A stretch of DNA of 64,000 nucleotides from Rhizobium leguminosarum bv. trifolii WSM1325 (GTDB taxonomy: Bacteria > Pseudomonadota > Alphaproteobacteria > Rhizobiales > Rhizobiaceae). The stretch lies in contig CP001626.1 of assembly GCA_000023185.1 (NCBI GenBank), positions 62,001 through 126,000 of the forward strand, written 5' to 3'. Of the stretch, positions 29,663-39,033 are shown in pieces. The notes below the pieces were generated by a model. That model was not told where the DNA came from and searched no databases. It was given only the letters and a program-made list of their open reading frames with translations. The translations under genes and the position numbers were made by a program. How positions within the stretch are numbered: position 1 is the stretch's first letter; every line of letters starts with the position of its first letter.

Positions 29663-31756
29663 TCACGCCGGAAACAAAAGTTCAACGACGGTTCCCTTGC
29701 CCGGCAGCGAGGCAATGCGAGCGTCTCCACCGCTTTGGCGTACGAAGCCATAGACCACTGCAAGGCCAAGACCCGCGCCTCCTTCCGCGTCGCGCGTGGT
29801 GAAATAGGGCTCGAACGCCTTGTCGACGGCCTCCGGCGACATACCGATGCCGTCATCCGTCACGCTGACGCTGACGCCAGCCTCGCTGCGGGAGCAACGA
29901 ATAAGGATTGTTCCACCCGCTGGCATGGCCGCAGCGGCGTTGAGACAAAGATTGAGGATCGATTGCTCGAAGAGCGCCGTGTCGATGAAGACGATAGGCA
30001 GGTCGTCGGCAATTTCGAAGGCAAGCCGGCAATTTTCGCCGATCGCGATTTCCAGCACGTCGGCCATGCCGCGCAGCACGGCGCCAATCTCCACCGCGCC
30101 GGGATGGATCGGCTGCTGGCTGCCGATGGAAAGCATGCTCCCGGCCAGCGACCTGCCACGGTCGGCAGCTTTACGGATGCGGGCGAGGTGCCGTTTTTGC
30201 CGGTCATTGAAGCCGGTTTCGCGCTCCAGCAGGCCGAGGCTACCGGTGATGATGCCGATCATGTTGCCTACTTCGTGGCTCACCTGGTGGGTCATGCGCA
30301 TGATGCCGTCGAGGCGTTGGATCTTTGCTGCCTCCGCCTCCTGCCGGTCTATGTCGGTAATATCGCGCGCCAGCAGCACGATTCCGCCATCGGGCTGGCG
30401 CGACAGCGACACTTCCGTCACCCGCCCCACGTCGGAGCGGTGGCGCAGCACCGACCGGTCGGAGAGCAGACCGGCATCGTTTTCGGCCGGCAGGAGGGTC
30501 GGCTCGATCTCCGTTAGCGGCGCCACGAAACTGCGGAGCGGCAGTTTCCTGGCCGAACCAGACCAGCCGACCAGCTCGATGACACGCCGGTTCATGGTGA
30601 TCGGCCGGCCGCGCGGATCAAACAACGCGATGCCCTCGTTCATGCTGCGGAAGGTGGAGCGGATGGTGCGTGCGGCGGCTTCCGCCGTGCGCCGCAGCTG
30701 CGTCACGCGCTCGACGCTCTCCCGGAACGCGCGGAAGGCTTCGAGCAGACGCACGAGCTCGGTTTCCGTGCCGTCATAGCGCGGCGTATCAACATCCTTG
30801 CGACCTTCTGCCAGCGCGTTCATGCCGTTCGAAAGGGAGACGATGCCGCGTGAGACGCGCATGACCGATCGGATCGAGACGATGGCCATTGCCAGCACCA
30901 GCAGCGAGGCGACGGCGACGATGACGAGGATGCGGCTCAAGGCATCGGAGGTCGAGATGAGGTCGTCACTGAGGCTGCGGGCGACGGCCTCGCTTTGGGT
31001 TTCAGTCGCATGCGACAGATCGCGCGAGACGTTGTGCAGGCGCGAGACGGCGGCGCGGATGGCGAACATTTCGAGGAGATACCGCGTCTGTGCCTCGAAG
31101 ACCCGTTCGTAAGGCGCAAGCTCGGCGGCGGCAATCCGGGTGTCCGGCGCGGCACGTTCGAGGCGCGGGGCGGTTTCCGACACGTAGCGCCGCCGCAGTT
31201 CGCCGAGCTGAAAGAGGCTGTCCGAGTTGGAGGCGGATTGCACGATGGCGTTCAACCGACTGCGGAAACCGGCGTCTGCAATGCCGCTGCCGGTCGCGAT
31301 CTCACCGAGCGCTGCTGCAGCCTCCGCCTTGTGCTGCTGGGCCGATTCTGCGTCGCCCGCAAGGGTGGTCGTTTGCGTGCGGATCGTTTCCAGCAGCTCG
31401 ATGATGCGGCTACTCGCAAAACCCTGCACGGCAGCCCCGTCGTTTTCAGGTTGCATGGCGCGCAAAAGCGCGTCGACCTGCACGACGACCGAGCGGCTTT
31501 CGCTGGAGACCCGGTAGGGTGAGGTCGCATTCATCAGGAAGGGCGCACTGGAGACGAGATCGGAAACCTGCCGCGAGACCAGCGAGGCCTTGGCGAGACT
31601 TGAAAACGCCTGCAGGCCATAGGCGGCCATCTCTTGGCGCGCCCGCTGCAGGCCATAGACGGCAATGGTCGAAAGGCTGAAGACGAGCACGCAGATGAAG
31701 GCGATGGCGAAGGGCAGGCGAAAGGCGATGGAGGAGAGGAAGGGGCGGCTGATCAC
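29663..31756 (-). CDS. Sensor histidine kinase with periplasmic helical sensor domain
   Basis: A 697-residue inner-membrane kinase. The first membrane helix is near residues 10-33, then about 240 mostly helical periplasmic residues, and a second helix near 280 (ILVIVAVASLLVLAMAIVSI). A HAMP-like linker follows, then a PAS-like domain (MNEGIALFDPRGRPITMNRRVIEL). The H-box is QVSHEVGNMIG, with N-box NLCLNAAAAMP, G1 DDGIGMS and G2 GGAGLGLAVVYG. It overlaps the response regulator gene by four bases (ATGA). Divergent position next to two binding-protein genes suggests that it senses the ligand of that importer, perhaps through one of the binding proteins. Confidence 0.92.
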   Translation of the reverse strand: MISRPFLSSIAFRLPFAIAFICVLVFSLSTIAVYGLQRARQEMAAYGLQAFSSLAKASLVSRQVSDLVSSAPFLMNATSPYRVSSESRSVVVQVDALLRAMQPENDGAAVQGFASSRIIELLETIRTQTTTLAGDAESAQQHKAEAAAALGEIATGSGIADAGFRSRLNAIVQSASNSDSLFQLGELRRRYVSETAPRLERAAPDTRIAAAELAPYERVFEAQTRYLLEMFAIRAAVSRLHNVSRDLSHATETQSEAVARSLSDDLISTSDALSRILVIVAVASLLVLAMAIVSIRSVMRVSRGIVSLSNGMNALAEGRKDVDTPRYDGTETELVRLLEAFRAFRESVERVTQLRRTAEAAARTIRSTFRSMNEGIALFDPRGRPITMNRRVIELVGWSGSARKLPLRSFVAPLTEIEPTLLPAENDAGLLSDRSVLRHRSDVGRVTEVSLSRQPDGGIVLLARDITDIDRQEAEAAKIQRLDGIMRMTHQVSHEVGNMIGIITGSLGLLERETGFNDRQKRHLARIRKAADRGRSLAGSMLSIGSQQPIHPGAVEIGAVLRGMADVLEIAIGENCRLAFEIADDLPIVFIDTALFEQSILNLCLNAAAAMPAGGTILIRCSRSEAGVSVSVTDDGIGMSPEAVDKAFEPYFTTRDAEGGAGLGLAVVYGFVRQSGGDARIASLPGKGTVVELLFPA

Positions 31757-32499
31757 GGTGCGATCTCGCCATCGTCTGTGTCGAGAACATAGCCCTTGCC
31801 GCGGCGCGTCTTGATATGGCGCGGCAGGTCCGGATTGCGCTCGATCTTGCGACGCAGACGCAGCACGAGCACGTCGACATTGCGGTCGATATAGCGCTCG
31901 CTTTCCGCGCCCAATCGATCGAGGATATGCGCGCGGCTAACGGGTGTGTTGGGCGTTTCGGCGAGGATTTCGAGCAGCGCGAATTCGGCGCTCGTGAGCG
32001 ACTTGGCAGGGTCGGTGCGGCAGATGGCGCGGCGGCCCTTGAGATCCACCGACCATTCGCCGAGCTTCAGGGATGTCGGTTCATGCTCCCGCTCGCTTTC
32101 CCGGTCCGGCTTCAGCGAGGGGATCGTCCGGCGCAGCACGGCCTTGATACGGGCAGTCAATTCGATAGGCTCGAAGGGTTTGACGACATAGTCGTCTGCC
32201 GCGGTTTCGAGACCGAGCACCCGGTCCACGGCGCTGCCGGCAGCCGTCACCATGACAATGCCGATATTGGCCTGCGCACGCAGGCGCTGCGCGAAGGTGC
32301 GGCCGGAGGTGCCGGGCAGGTTATGGTCGACGAGCACGAGATGCACGGTTTCGCGCGAAAGCACGATCGTGGCCTCTTCCGCGGACGGCGCGGTGAGCGC
32401 TGTCCATCCTTCCGCCTCAACGAGGTCGGAGATAAGCTCCGCCATGTCCGGATCGTCCTCGACGATCAGAATGGTTATCCTCTCATTCAACACATGCAC
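31753..32499 (-). CDS. OmpR-family response regulator
   Basis: A 248-residue regulator. The receiver domain has the acidic pair EDD at 14-16, phosphoacceptor Asp58 (LVLVDHNLPG), Thr near 85 (VMVTAAG) and Lys near 107 (YVVKPFEP). The C-terminal winged helix (residues 140-240) includes LTSAEFALLEILAETPNTPVSR and VDVLVLRLRRKIE. It is transcribed divergently from the importer genes. Three tandem 9-bp repeats in the shared promoter region are its likely binding sites. It pairs with the overlapping kinase gene. Confidence 0.92.
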   Translation of the reverse strand: MHVLNERITILIVEDDPDMAELISDLVEAEGWTALTAPSAEEATIVLSRETVHLVLVDHNLPGTSGRTFAQRLRAQANIGIVMVTAAGSAVDRVLGLETAADDYVVKPFEPIELTARIKAVLRRTIPSLKPDRESEREHEPTSLKLGEWSVDLKGRRAICRTDPAKSLTSAEFALLEILAETPNTPVSRAHILDRLGAESERYIDRNVDVLVLRLRRKIERNPDLPRHIKTRRGKGYVLDTDDGEIAP

Positions 32500-32562
32500 G
32501 TCCTCCCGCGCCTATTATAGGCAGAGCCGCCACGATCTTCAAAGCGAGCTCTTGTTATGCGA

Positions 32563-32589
32563 TTTGTCACATTTGTAACCTTTGTCATG
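32563..32589. promoter_or_regulatory. Three tandem 9-bp repeats, likely response-regulator site
   Basis: TTTGTCACA, TTTGTAACC and TTTGTCATG follow each other exactly every 9 bases, starting at 32563, 32572 and 32581. They lie in the 209-base gap between the divergent regulator and binding-protein genes. An inverted copy of the core, ATGTGACA, lies at 32656-32663. OmpR-type regulators bind direct repeats in such places. Confidence 0.55.
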
Positions 32590-32708
32590 TTTTCGACGAT
32601 GAAGCCGCTCCCGCTGTAAGAACCGTAACCATTCTTCGATTGCGCAGCGAAACAGATGTGACATCCTGACTGCGGAGATTGGGACGCACCGTCCAATGGG
32701 AGGAAATT

Positions 32709-33731
32709 GTGAAAGGCATCACCGCTTTCAGCGCGGTAGCAGCTTTGTGGCTGGCAAGCGCCAGCACCGGCATGGCAGCCCCGTCGCTCACCGTTCTGTG
32801 CGGTGTGGACGAGATGTGGTGTGCCGCGATGAAGACGGCCTATGAGGCAAAGACCGGGCTCGAAATTTCGGTGACGCGCAAGAGCACCGGCGATATCCTC
32901 AATCAGATCCGCGCGGAGAAAGCGGCGCCTACCGTCGATGTCTGGTGGGGCGGCACCGGCGATACCCATCTGCAGGCCGGTTCTGAAAATCTTCTCGAAC
33001 CGTATCAGCCTGCCCATGAGCGCGACATGCTGCCGTGGGCGCAGAACTTCTTTGCCATGTCCGGCGGCCGCTCGGCCGGCATTTATGCGGGGGCGCTCGG
33101 CTTTGCCTACAATGCCGACCTGCTGCGCGAGCTGAAGCTGCCCGCGCCGACCTGCTGGAAGGACCTCACGGACGTCGCCTATCGCGGCCGCATCCAGAGC
33201 GGCAATCCGAATTCGTCCGGCACCGCCTTCACGACGCTTGCGACGTTGGTGCAGCTCTTCGGCGAGGACGAGGCTTTCCGTTATCTCGCTGCGCTCAACC
33301 GCAATATCGAGCGTTACACCCCCTCGGGGGCTGCGCCCGTCAAGGCGGCGGCGCGCGGAGAAACGCTCATCGGCATTTCCTTCATGCATGACGCCGTCAC
33401 GCAGAAGCAAGTCGGCTTTCCCCTCGTCATCGTCGCGCCCTGCGAGGGCACCGGATACGAGATCGGCGCCGTGAGCATCGTCAAAGGCGCACGAAATATC
33501 GAGGAAGCAAAGCGCTTCGTCGATTTCGCGCTGAGCCCGGAAGGGCAGGGTACAGGCGCGGCGTCGGGCCAAAACCAAGTGCCATCCAACGCGAAATCCA
33601 GCCTGCCGCTTGCAGCCCCGGATATCTCGATGATCAAGATGGTGGACTATGACTTTGCCACCTTCGGCTCGCCGGGTGAACGAAGTCGACTGCTCCGCAG
33701 GTTCGATGCGGAAATCGCCGTGACAAACTGA
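32709..33731 (+). CDS. Periplasmic binding protein 1 of an AfuA/PhnS-like importer
   Basis: A 340-residue secreted binding protein. The GTG at 32709 is taken as start because GGGAGGA precedes it by about 6 bases; it is followed by a signal peptide (KGITAFSAVAALWLASASTGMA). Family marks are NPNSSGTAFTTLATL, APVKAAARGETLIG and PCEGTGYEIGAVSIVKGARN, all shared with the next gene, so the two are paralogues. The iron-coordinating tandem Tyr of FbpA-type proteins is not seen; AfuA (hexose phosphates) and PhnS-like proteins (phosphonates) of the same family bind phosphorylated ligands. A phosphorylated compound is therefore the favoured ligand. Confidence 0.85.
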   Translation: MKGITAFSAVAALWLASASTGMAAPSLTVLCGVDEMWCAAMKTAYEAKTGLEISVTRKSTGDILNQIRAEKAAPTVDVWWGGTGDTHLQAGSENLLEPYQPAHERDMLPWAQNFFAMSGGRSAGIYAGALGFAYNADLLRELKLPAPTCWKDLTDVAYRGRIQSGNPNSSGTAFTTLATLVQLFGEDEAFRYLAALNRNIERYTPSGAAPVKAAARGETLIGISFMHDAVTQKQVGFPLVIVAPCEGTGYEIGAVSIVKGARNIEEAKRFVDFALSPEGQGTGAASGQNQVPSNAKSSLPLAAPDISMIKMVDYDFATFGSPGERSRLLRRFDAEIAVTN

Positions 33732-33849
33732 TCAAGGTCTTTCGACAAACCACAATCCGAAAACATGCACACGCCGCCGCGGGCAGGCCGATGGCCGCGC
33801 TGTGTCTTGTTCGTGCGAGAATTAACCCAGGCAACAGGAGGATGCCCCA

Positions 33850-34878
33850 ATGAAAATGAAGACCCTTTCCCTCATGCTCTTCGCCGGCACGGCGCTCGGT
33901 GCGCTACCGGCGCAGGCGGCCGGCGAACTCAACCTCATCTGCTCGGCGGACGTCGTGATCTGCGAGCAGATGAAGGGCGATTTCGAGAAGTCGCATAGCG
34001 ACATCAAGGTGAACATGGTTCGCCTCTCGTCGGGCGAGACCTATGCCAAGGTGCGCGCCGAGTCTCGTAACCCGAAGACCGACATCTGGTGGGCTGGCAC
34101 AGGCGATCCGCATCTCCAGGCGGCATCGGAAAATTTGACGCTGGAATACAAGTCGTCGAAACTCGACGAACTCAACGACTGGGCGAAGAAGCAGGCAGAA
34201 AGCTCCGGTTACAAGACCGTCGGCGTTTATGCCGGCGCGCTCGGCTGGGGCTACAACACGGAAATCTTCAAGACCAAGGGCTACAAGGAGCCAGTCTGCT
34301 GGGCCGACCTTTTGGCACCGGAACTGAAGGGTGAAATTCAAATCGCGAACCCGAATTCTTCCGGCACCGCTTACACGGCGCTCGCCTCTCTCGTGCAGAT
34401 CATGGGCGAGGACCAGGCTTTCGACTACCTGAAGAAGCTGAACGGCAACATATCGCAATATACCAAGTCCGGATCGGCACCCGTCAAGGCCGCAGCACGC
34501 GGCGAGACGGCGCTCGGCATCGTCTTCGTGCACGATGCGGTGGCGCAGACGGCTGAAGGCTTCCCGGTCAAGTCGATCACGCCTTGCGAAGGTACCGGCT
34601 ACGAGATCGGCTCCATGTCGATCATCAAGGGCGCCCGCAACCTCGAAAATGCGAAGGTCTGGTACGACTGGGCGCTGACGGCGGAAGTCCAGTCGCGCAT
34701 GAAGGATGCCAAGTCTTTCCAGCTGCCTTCCAACAAGAGCGCCGTAATCCCGAAGGAGGCGCCGCGCTTCGAGGACATCAAGCTGATCGACTACGACTTC
34801 AAGACCTATGGCGACCCAGCAAAGCGCAAGGCACTGCTGGAACGCTGGGATCGGGAAATCGGCGCCGCCGCCAACTGA
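33850..34878 (+). CDS. Periplasmic binding protein 2 of the same importer
   Basis: A 342-residue paralogue of the preceding protein. It has a classical signal peptide (MKMKTLSLMLFAGTALG, cleavage after AQA) and AGGAGG before the ATG. Conserved blocks are TDIWWAGTGDPHLQAASENL, NPNSSGTAYTALASL, SAPVKAAARGETALGIVF and PCEGTGYEIGSMSIIKGARN. Two linked binding proteins for one permease suggest either two related ligands or that one serves signalling to the kinase. It is separated from the permease gene by a strong hairpin. Confidence 0.88.
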   Translation: MKMKTLSLMLFAGTALGALPAQAAGELNLICSADVVICEQMKGDFEKSHSDIKVNMVRLSSGETYAKVRAESRNPKTDIWWAGTGDPHLQAASENLTLEYKSSKLDELNDWAKKQAESSGYKTVGVYAGALGWGYNTEIFKTKGYKEPVCWADLLAPELKGEIQIANPNSSGTAYTALASLVQIMGEDQAFDYLKKLNGNISQYTKSGSAPVKAAARGETALGIVFVHDAVAQTAEGFPVKSITPCEGTGYEIGSMSIIKGARNLENAKVWYDWALTAEVQSRMKDAKSFQLPSNKSAVIPKEAPRFEDIKLIDYDFKTYGDPAKRKALLERWDREIGAAAN

Positions 34879-34888
34879 TGCCCTGACC

Positions 34889-34916
34889 GGCGGCGCCCGT
34901 CTCCCCGGGCGCCGCC
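34889..34916 (+). terminator. Strong hairpin between binding-protein and permease genes
   Basis: The arms GGCGGCGCCCG (34889-34899) and CGGGCGCCGCC (34906-34916) form a perfect 11-bp GC stem with a 6-base loop, 10 bases after the stop of the binding-protein gene. No T-run follows, so it probably works as an RNA-protecting or partly terminating structure giving more binding protein than permease. Confidence 0.6.
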
Positions 34917-34946
34917 TCCTCACACTCAAAGACAGCGAGGTCAGCC

Positions 34947-37169
34947 ATGAGACATGGCAATCGTAGGCTGGACATCGTCCTTGTCCTCGGCGCGGTCGCA
35001 TTGACCCTATTGCCCTGGTATCGGATCGAGAACGGCTTCTTCGGACTCGGTTGGCTGGCCGCTTTCCCCCTTTCTCCGGAGGCCGCCCCCGGTATCGTGC
35101 AGATTTTCGCGCATGGCCGGCTGTGGCTTGCCGGTGCGCTCGTGCTCTTTCTTCTGGCGATCGTGGCCCGCGGCATGGCAGACCCGATGCGCCGCGGCGC
35201 CGCGCTCGCCTGGACCGGCGCGATCGGTGTTCTCTTCCTGTCGCTCCAGGGCCTCGCCATCGGCTTGTCCGGCTGGACCTGGACGGTGAGCGAAACGCTC
35301 TTCGGCACACTCTCGAACGGCCAGGCTTCCATGGGGGCGGGTGCGGTGCTCTCTGCTATCACCTTCATGCTGCTCTTCGCCTTCGGCCTTGCCGAGCGCG
35401 GTGTCATGAAGGGCGACGCCTTTGTCGTCAGCGCGATTGCGCTGCTCGTCTTCCTCGTCGCAGTCTTCGTCTTCTACCCGATCGGCAGCATGTTCGTCGG
35501 CTCGGTGCAGGATTTCGATGGGTCTTTCAATGCGGATAACTTCATCCGCAACGTGCAGGATCCAAGCATCTGGAGCCTCAATTGCCTGATCGGCGCCGGT
35601 CGCTGCGGCGTCGCCTGGCGTACGCTCTGGCTCGCCATCATGAGCGGCCTCGGCTCGACCCTGCTCGGCCTCGCCTTCGCGCTCGTCGCCACCCGCACGC
35701 GCTTTCCCTTCAAGAAGGGCCTTCGGCTGCTGACGATCCTGCCGATCATCACTCCACCCTTCGTCATCGGTCTGGCGCTCACCCTGCTCTTCGGTCGCGC
35801 CGGTGTCGTCACGCAGGGGCTGTCGCAACTGTTCGGCTTCGAGCCCGGGCGCTGGCTCTACGGCCTCACCGGCATCTGGATCGCGCAGGTGCTGTCCTTC
35901 ACGCCGATCTCCTTCCTCGTGCTGATCGGGGTCGTCGAGGGCGTCAGCCCGTCGATGGAGGAGGCGTCCACGACGCTGCGCGCCGACCGTTGGCGCACGT
36001 TCTGGCGGGTCTCGCTGCCGCTGATGAAGCCCGGTCTCGCCAACGCCTTCCTCATCGGCTTCATCGAAAGCATGGCCGACTTCGGCAATCCGCTGGTGCT
36101 CGGCGGCAGCAATGGCGTGCTCTCGACGGAAATCTTCTTTGCCGTGGTCGGGTCGCAGAACGATCCGTCGCGCGCCGCCGTGCTCGCCACGGTGCTGTTG
36201 CTCTTCACGCTCTCCGCCTTCCTCGCCCAGCGCGTCTGGCTGTCGGGCAAGAACTACGCCACCGTCACCGGCAAGGGCGATAGCGGATCGCATATTGCTC
36301 TGCCGCGCGGGCTGTCGATCGGCGTTCACGCCGTCGTCATCCCGTGGATTCTCTTCACGCTCGTCATCTACGGCATGATCCTGATCGGCGGTTTCGTGAA
36401 GACCTGGGGTCTCGACAACTCGTTGACGCTCGACCACTACGCCAAGGCCTTCTCGATCAGCTTCGAAAATGGGATTGCCTGGACGGGCGTCGCCTGGAAC
36501 TCGTTCTGGACAACGATAGAAATCGCGTTGGTGTCTGCCCCGCTGACCGCCGCCGTCGGCCTGCTGACGGCTTATATTATCGTGCGTCAAAAATTCGTCG
36601 GCAAGAATGCCTTCGAGTTCGCCCTGATGATGAGCTTTGCCATTCCAGGCACAGTCATCGGCGTCAGCTACATCATGGCCTTCAATCTGCCGCCCTTGGA
36701 AATGACCGGCTCGGCCCTCATCTTGATCGCCTGCTTCGTCTTCCGCAACATGCCGGTCGGCGTGCGCGGCGGCATCGCGGCGATGAGCCAGCTCGACAAG
36801 AGCCTGGATGAGGCCTCCCTGACGCTCCGGGCCAACAGCTTCCGTACGATCCGCAAGGTCATCCTGCCGCTCTTACGCCCGGCCATCACCGCCGCGCTCG
36901 TCTATTCCTTCGTGCGCGCGATCACCTCCATCAGCGCCGTCATCTTCCTCGTCAGCGCCGAGTACAACATGGCGACCTCCTACATCGTCGGCCTCGTCGA
37001 GAACGGGGAATACGGTGTGGCCATCGCCTATTCCACCATGCTGATCGTCGTGATGATCACCGTCATCGCCGGCTTCCAGCTCATCGTCGGCGAACGGCGC
37101 CTGCGCCGTGAAAACCGCGTCGCCGGCCTCGCCACATCCGCTTCCTCTCGCCAGGAGAAAATCGCATGA
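34947..37169 (+). CDS. Two-domain ABC permease, AfuB/FbpB type
   Basis: A 740-residue membrane protein joining two permease units. Roughly residues 1-180 contain extra N-terminal helices. The first permease domain (about 200-430) has the EAA loop EEASTTLRADRWRTFWRVSLP and the second (about 460-720) has DEASLTLRANSFRTIRKVILP. A fused permease with two EAA loops is usual for the AfuB/FbpB group. The stop overlaps the ATPase start as ATGA. It forms the channel for the ligand delivered by the two binding proteins. Confidence 0.9.
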   Translation: MRHGNRRLDIVLVLGAVALTLLPWYRIENGFFGLGWLAAFPLSPEAAPGIVQIFAHGRLWLAGALVLFLLAIVARGMADPMRRGAALAWTGAIGVLFLSLQGLAIGLSGWTWTVSETLFGTLSNGQASMGAGAVLSAITFMLLFAFGLAERGVMKGDAFVVSAIALLVFLVAVFVFYPIGSMFVGSVQDFDGSFNADNFIRNVQDPSIWSLNCLIGAGRCGVAWRTLWLAIMSGLGSTLLGLAFALVATRTRFPFKKGLRLLTILPIITPPFVIGLALTLLFGRAGVVTQGLSQLFGFEPGRWLYGLTGIWIAQVLSFTPISFLVLIGVVEGVSPSMEEASTTLRADRWRTFWRVSLPLMKPGLANAFLIGFIESMADFGNPLVLGGSNGVLSTEIFFAVVGSQNDPSRAAVLATVLLLFTLSAFLAQRVWLSGKNYATVTGKGDSGSHIALPRGLSIGVHAVVIPWILFTLVIYGMILIGGFVKTWGLDNSLTLDHYAKAFSISFENGIAWTGVAWNSFWTTIEIALVSAPLTAAVGLLTAYIIVRQKFVGKNAFEFALMMSFAIPGTVIGVSYIMAFNLPPLEMTGSALILIACFVFRNMPVGVRGGIAAMSQLDKSLDEASLTLRANSFRTIRKVILPLLRPAITAALVYSFVRAITSISAVIFLVSAEYNMATSYIVGLVENGEYGVAIAYSTMLIVVMITVIAGFQLIVGERRLRRENRVAGLATSASSRQEKIA

Positions 37170-38227
37170 TCAACCCCAAAGCCGGTTCCGTCGTCTTCCA
37201 GAACGTGCGCAAAACGTTTGGAGCCTTCACCGCCATTCCGGACCTCTCGCTCACCATCGAGCGCGGCACGCTCGTCACCCTGCTTGGCCCTTCCGGCTGC
37301 GGCAAGACGACGACGCTGCGCATGCTTGCAGGCCTCGAACATCCTTCGGCCGGAAAAGTCCTGATCGGCGGCAAGGACGTCACCATGCTGCCGGCCAATG
37401 AGCGCGATGTTTCGATGGTCTTCCAGTCCTATGCGCTCTTTCCGCACATGAATGCGCGCGACAACGTCGCCTATGGCCTGGAATCCTCCGGCTTCAACCG
37501 CAAGGAAGCGCGCGAGAAGGCAGAGGAGGGGCTGGCGCTGGTCGGCCTTGCCGGCATGGGCCATCGCCTGCCCGCCGAACTCTCCGGCGGCCAGCAGCAG
37601 CGCGTCGCCGTCGCCCGCGCGCTGGTGCTGGAGCCGCAGGTGCTGCTGCTCGACGAGCCGCTTTCCAACCTCGATGCGCGCCTGCGCCGCAAGGTACGCA
37701 CAGATATCCGCGAACTCCAGCAGCGTCTCGGCTTCACCGCCGTCTATGTCACGCACGATCAGGACGAGGCGCTTGCCGTGTCCGACCGCATCATTATCAT
37801 GAAGGATGGCGAAGTTGCCCAGTCCGGCGCCCCGCGCGACCTCTATGAATCGCCGGCTTCCGCCTTCATCGCTGATTTCATGGGAGAGGCGAATGTCATC
37901 CCATGCGAGGTGGTTGGCATCGATGGCGCAGATGCTGACATCCGCATTGGCGGTTTCAAACATCGTGTGCCGGCGGGTAGGGCGACGCCGGGCGCGGCGA
38001 GCCTTGCCGTTCGTCCCGGCGCGATCGCGCTCTCCGAGGGAGGGGGGCACGGGCTTGCCGGCCGCATCCTCCATTCGGCCTATCTCGGAGATCATGTCGA
38101 GTACGAGGTCGAAACCGACGTCGGCACGCTCTTCATCGTCGACCACGCCGTCGACCGTATCCTACCGGTCGCCTCCGACGCCACGCTCGGCTTCCGAAGT
38201 CGCGGCATCGCCCTTATCAGCACGTGA
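37166..38227 (+). CDS. ABC ATPase, AfuC/FbpC type
   Basis: A 353-residue ATPase. It shows Walker A GPSGCGKTTTLRMLAG, Q-loop MVFQSYALFPHMN, signature LSGGQQQRVAVARAL, Walker B VLLLDEPLSNLD and the H-loop THDQDEALAVSD, followed by a C-terminal TOBE domain (about 250-350). It powers the two-domain permease encoded just upstream with a 4-base overlap. It closes the importer operon; 115 bases later a HAD phosphatase gene begins on the same strand. Confidence 0.92.
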   Translation: MINPKAGSVVFQNVRKTFGAFTAIPDLSLTIERGTLVTLLGPSGCGKTTTLRMLAGLEHPSAGKVLIGGKDVTMLPANERDVSMVFQSYALFPHMNARDNVAYGLESSGFNRKEAREKAEEGLALVGLAGMGHRLPAELSGGQQQRVAVARALVLEPQVLLLDEPLSNLDARLRRKVRTDIRELQQRLGFTAVYVTHDQDEALAVSDRIIIMKDGEVAQSGAPRDLYESPASAFIADFMGEANVIPCEVVGIDGADADIRIGGFKHRVPAGRATPGAASLAVRPGAIALSEGGGHGLAGRILHSAYLGDHVEYEVETDVGTLFIVDHAVDRILPVASDATLGFRSRGIALIST

Positions 38228-38342
38228 GAGCCTCTGACACGAGGCCCTGGGCCGAGCCGCGTTCGATGCCCGTCGACCAGGACGATTACGCCTGAATGGA
38301 GCCTCGCGTCAAACCGATGTTCGCCCGCCGGAAGGATGAGGT

Positions 38343-38990
38343 ATGATTGATATTCTATCGCTGGAAAATGATTTCGAGGCCGTGATTTTTGATTGCGACG
38401 GCACACTTGTTCACACGCCCCCTGTCTATGCGGACGCATGGGCGGCCGGCTTTGCCCTTTCCGGCAAACCGATGAGTGAGGCTTGGTATTTGATGCGGGC
38501 CGGAATGTCTGAAGTGGTTCTTATGGACGCCTTTGAGCGAGAATTCGACGTTGTGCTCGATCGCGCATCCGTCATCGCCACCATGCGATCGCACTTTCTC
38601 CAGAATGTCCACAATGTGCGCGAAGTTCGCGCGGTTGCTGCAACCGTTCGCCGGTTGGCCGGCTTGCGTCCCATGGCTGTTGCATCCGGCGGTTCGCGAG
38701 AAATTGTCACAGCGACCCTACAAGGAACGGGCCTGCGGGAGTATTTCGACCAGGTGGTCACGATCGATGACGTGCCAAATCCAAAGCCGGCGCCGGACCT
38801 GTTTCTGCAGGCGGCCGCTTTGTTGGGAATAGAACCAGCCCGGTGTGTCGTGTTTGAAGATAGCGAACAAGGTCTTGAAGCAGCTCGACGGGCGGGTATG
38901 AGCGCCATTGATGTGACCCGACTTGATCTCCATGAGCAGCAACAGCTTGCAGATGAATGCCTGAGCATTCGGTCGGTGCAGGCGCATTAA
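38343..38990 (+). CDS. HAD-superfamily phosphatase, subfamily IA
   Basis: A 215-residue beta-phosphoglucomutase-like hydrolase. Motif I is IFDCDGTLVHT (nucleophile Asp near residue 18), motif II is VASGGSREIV, motif III includes the Lys of NPKPAPDLF, and motif IV is VFEDSEQGLEAARRAG. A helical cap lies between motifs I and II. GGAAGGATGAGG precedes the ATG. Such enzymes remove phosphate from small sugars (YqaB type) or interconvert sugar phosphates. Its place after an importer that probably brings in a phosphorylated compound suggests that it acts on that compound. Confidence 0.88.
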   Translation: MIDILSLENDFEAVIFDCDGTLVHTPPVYADAWAAGFALSGKPMSEAWYLMRAGMSEVVLMDAFEREFDVVLDRASVIATMRSHFLQNVHNVREVRAVAATVRRLAGLRPMAVASGGSREIVTATLQGTGLREYFDQVVTIDDVPNPKPAPDLFLQAAALLGIEPARCVVFEDSEQGLEAARRAGMSAIDVTRLDLHEQQQLADECLSIRSVQAH

Positions 38991-39033
38991 TCCTGCGGCA
39001 GGTTTTGTCCTAAAGAACCGCCGGGGCCGGCTC

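Noticed and set aside
33904..35310. A 468-codon frame antisense to the second binding protein
   Set aside because: Arg-rich mirror frame without domains.
35007..36590. A 527-codon frame antisense to the permease gene
   Set aside because: Highly charged and repetitive (Glu/Arg/His/Gln) as expected from the complement of hydrophobic codons; the permease is clearly the real gene.
32709..38227. Annotation as a ferric iron importer
   Set aside because: The family resemblance is real, but the tandem Tyr iron ligands are not seen and the neighbours are phosphatases; AfuA/PhnS-like function is more likely.
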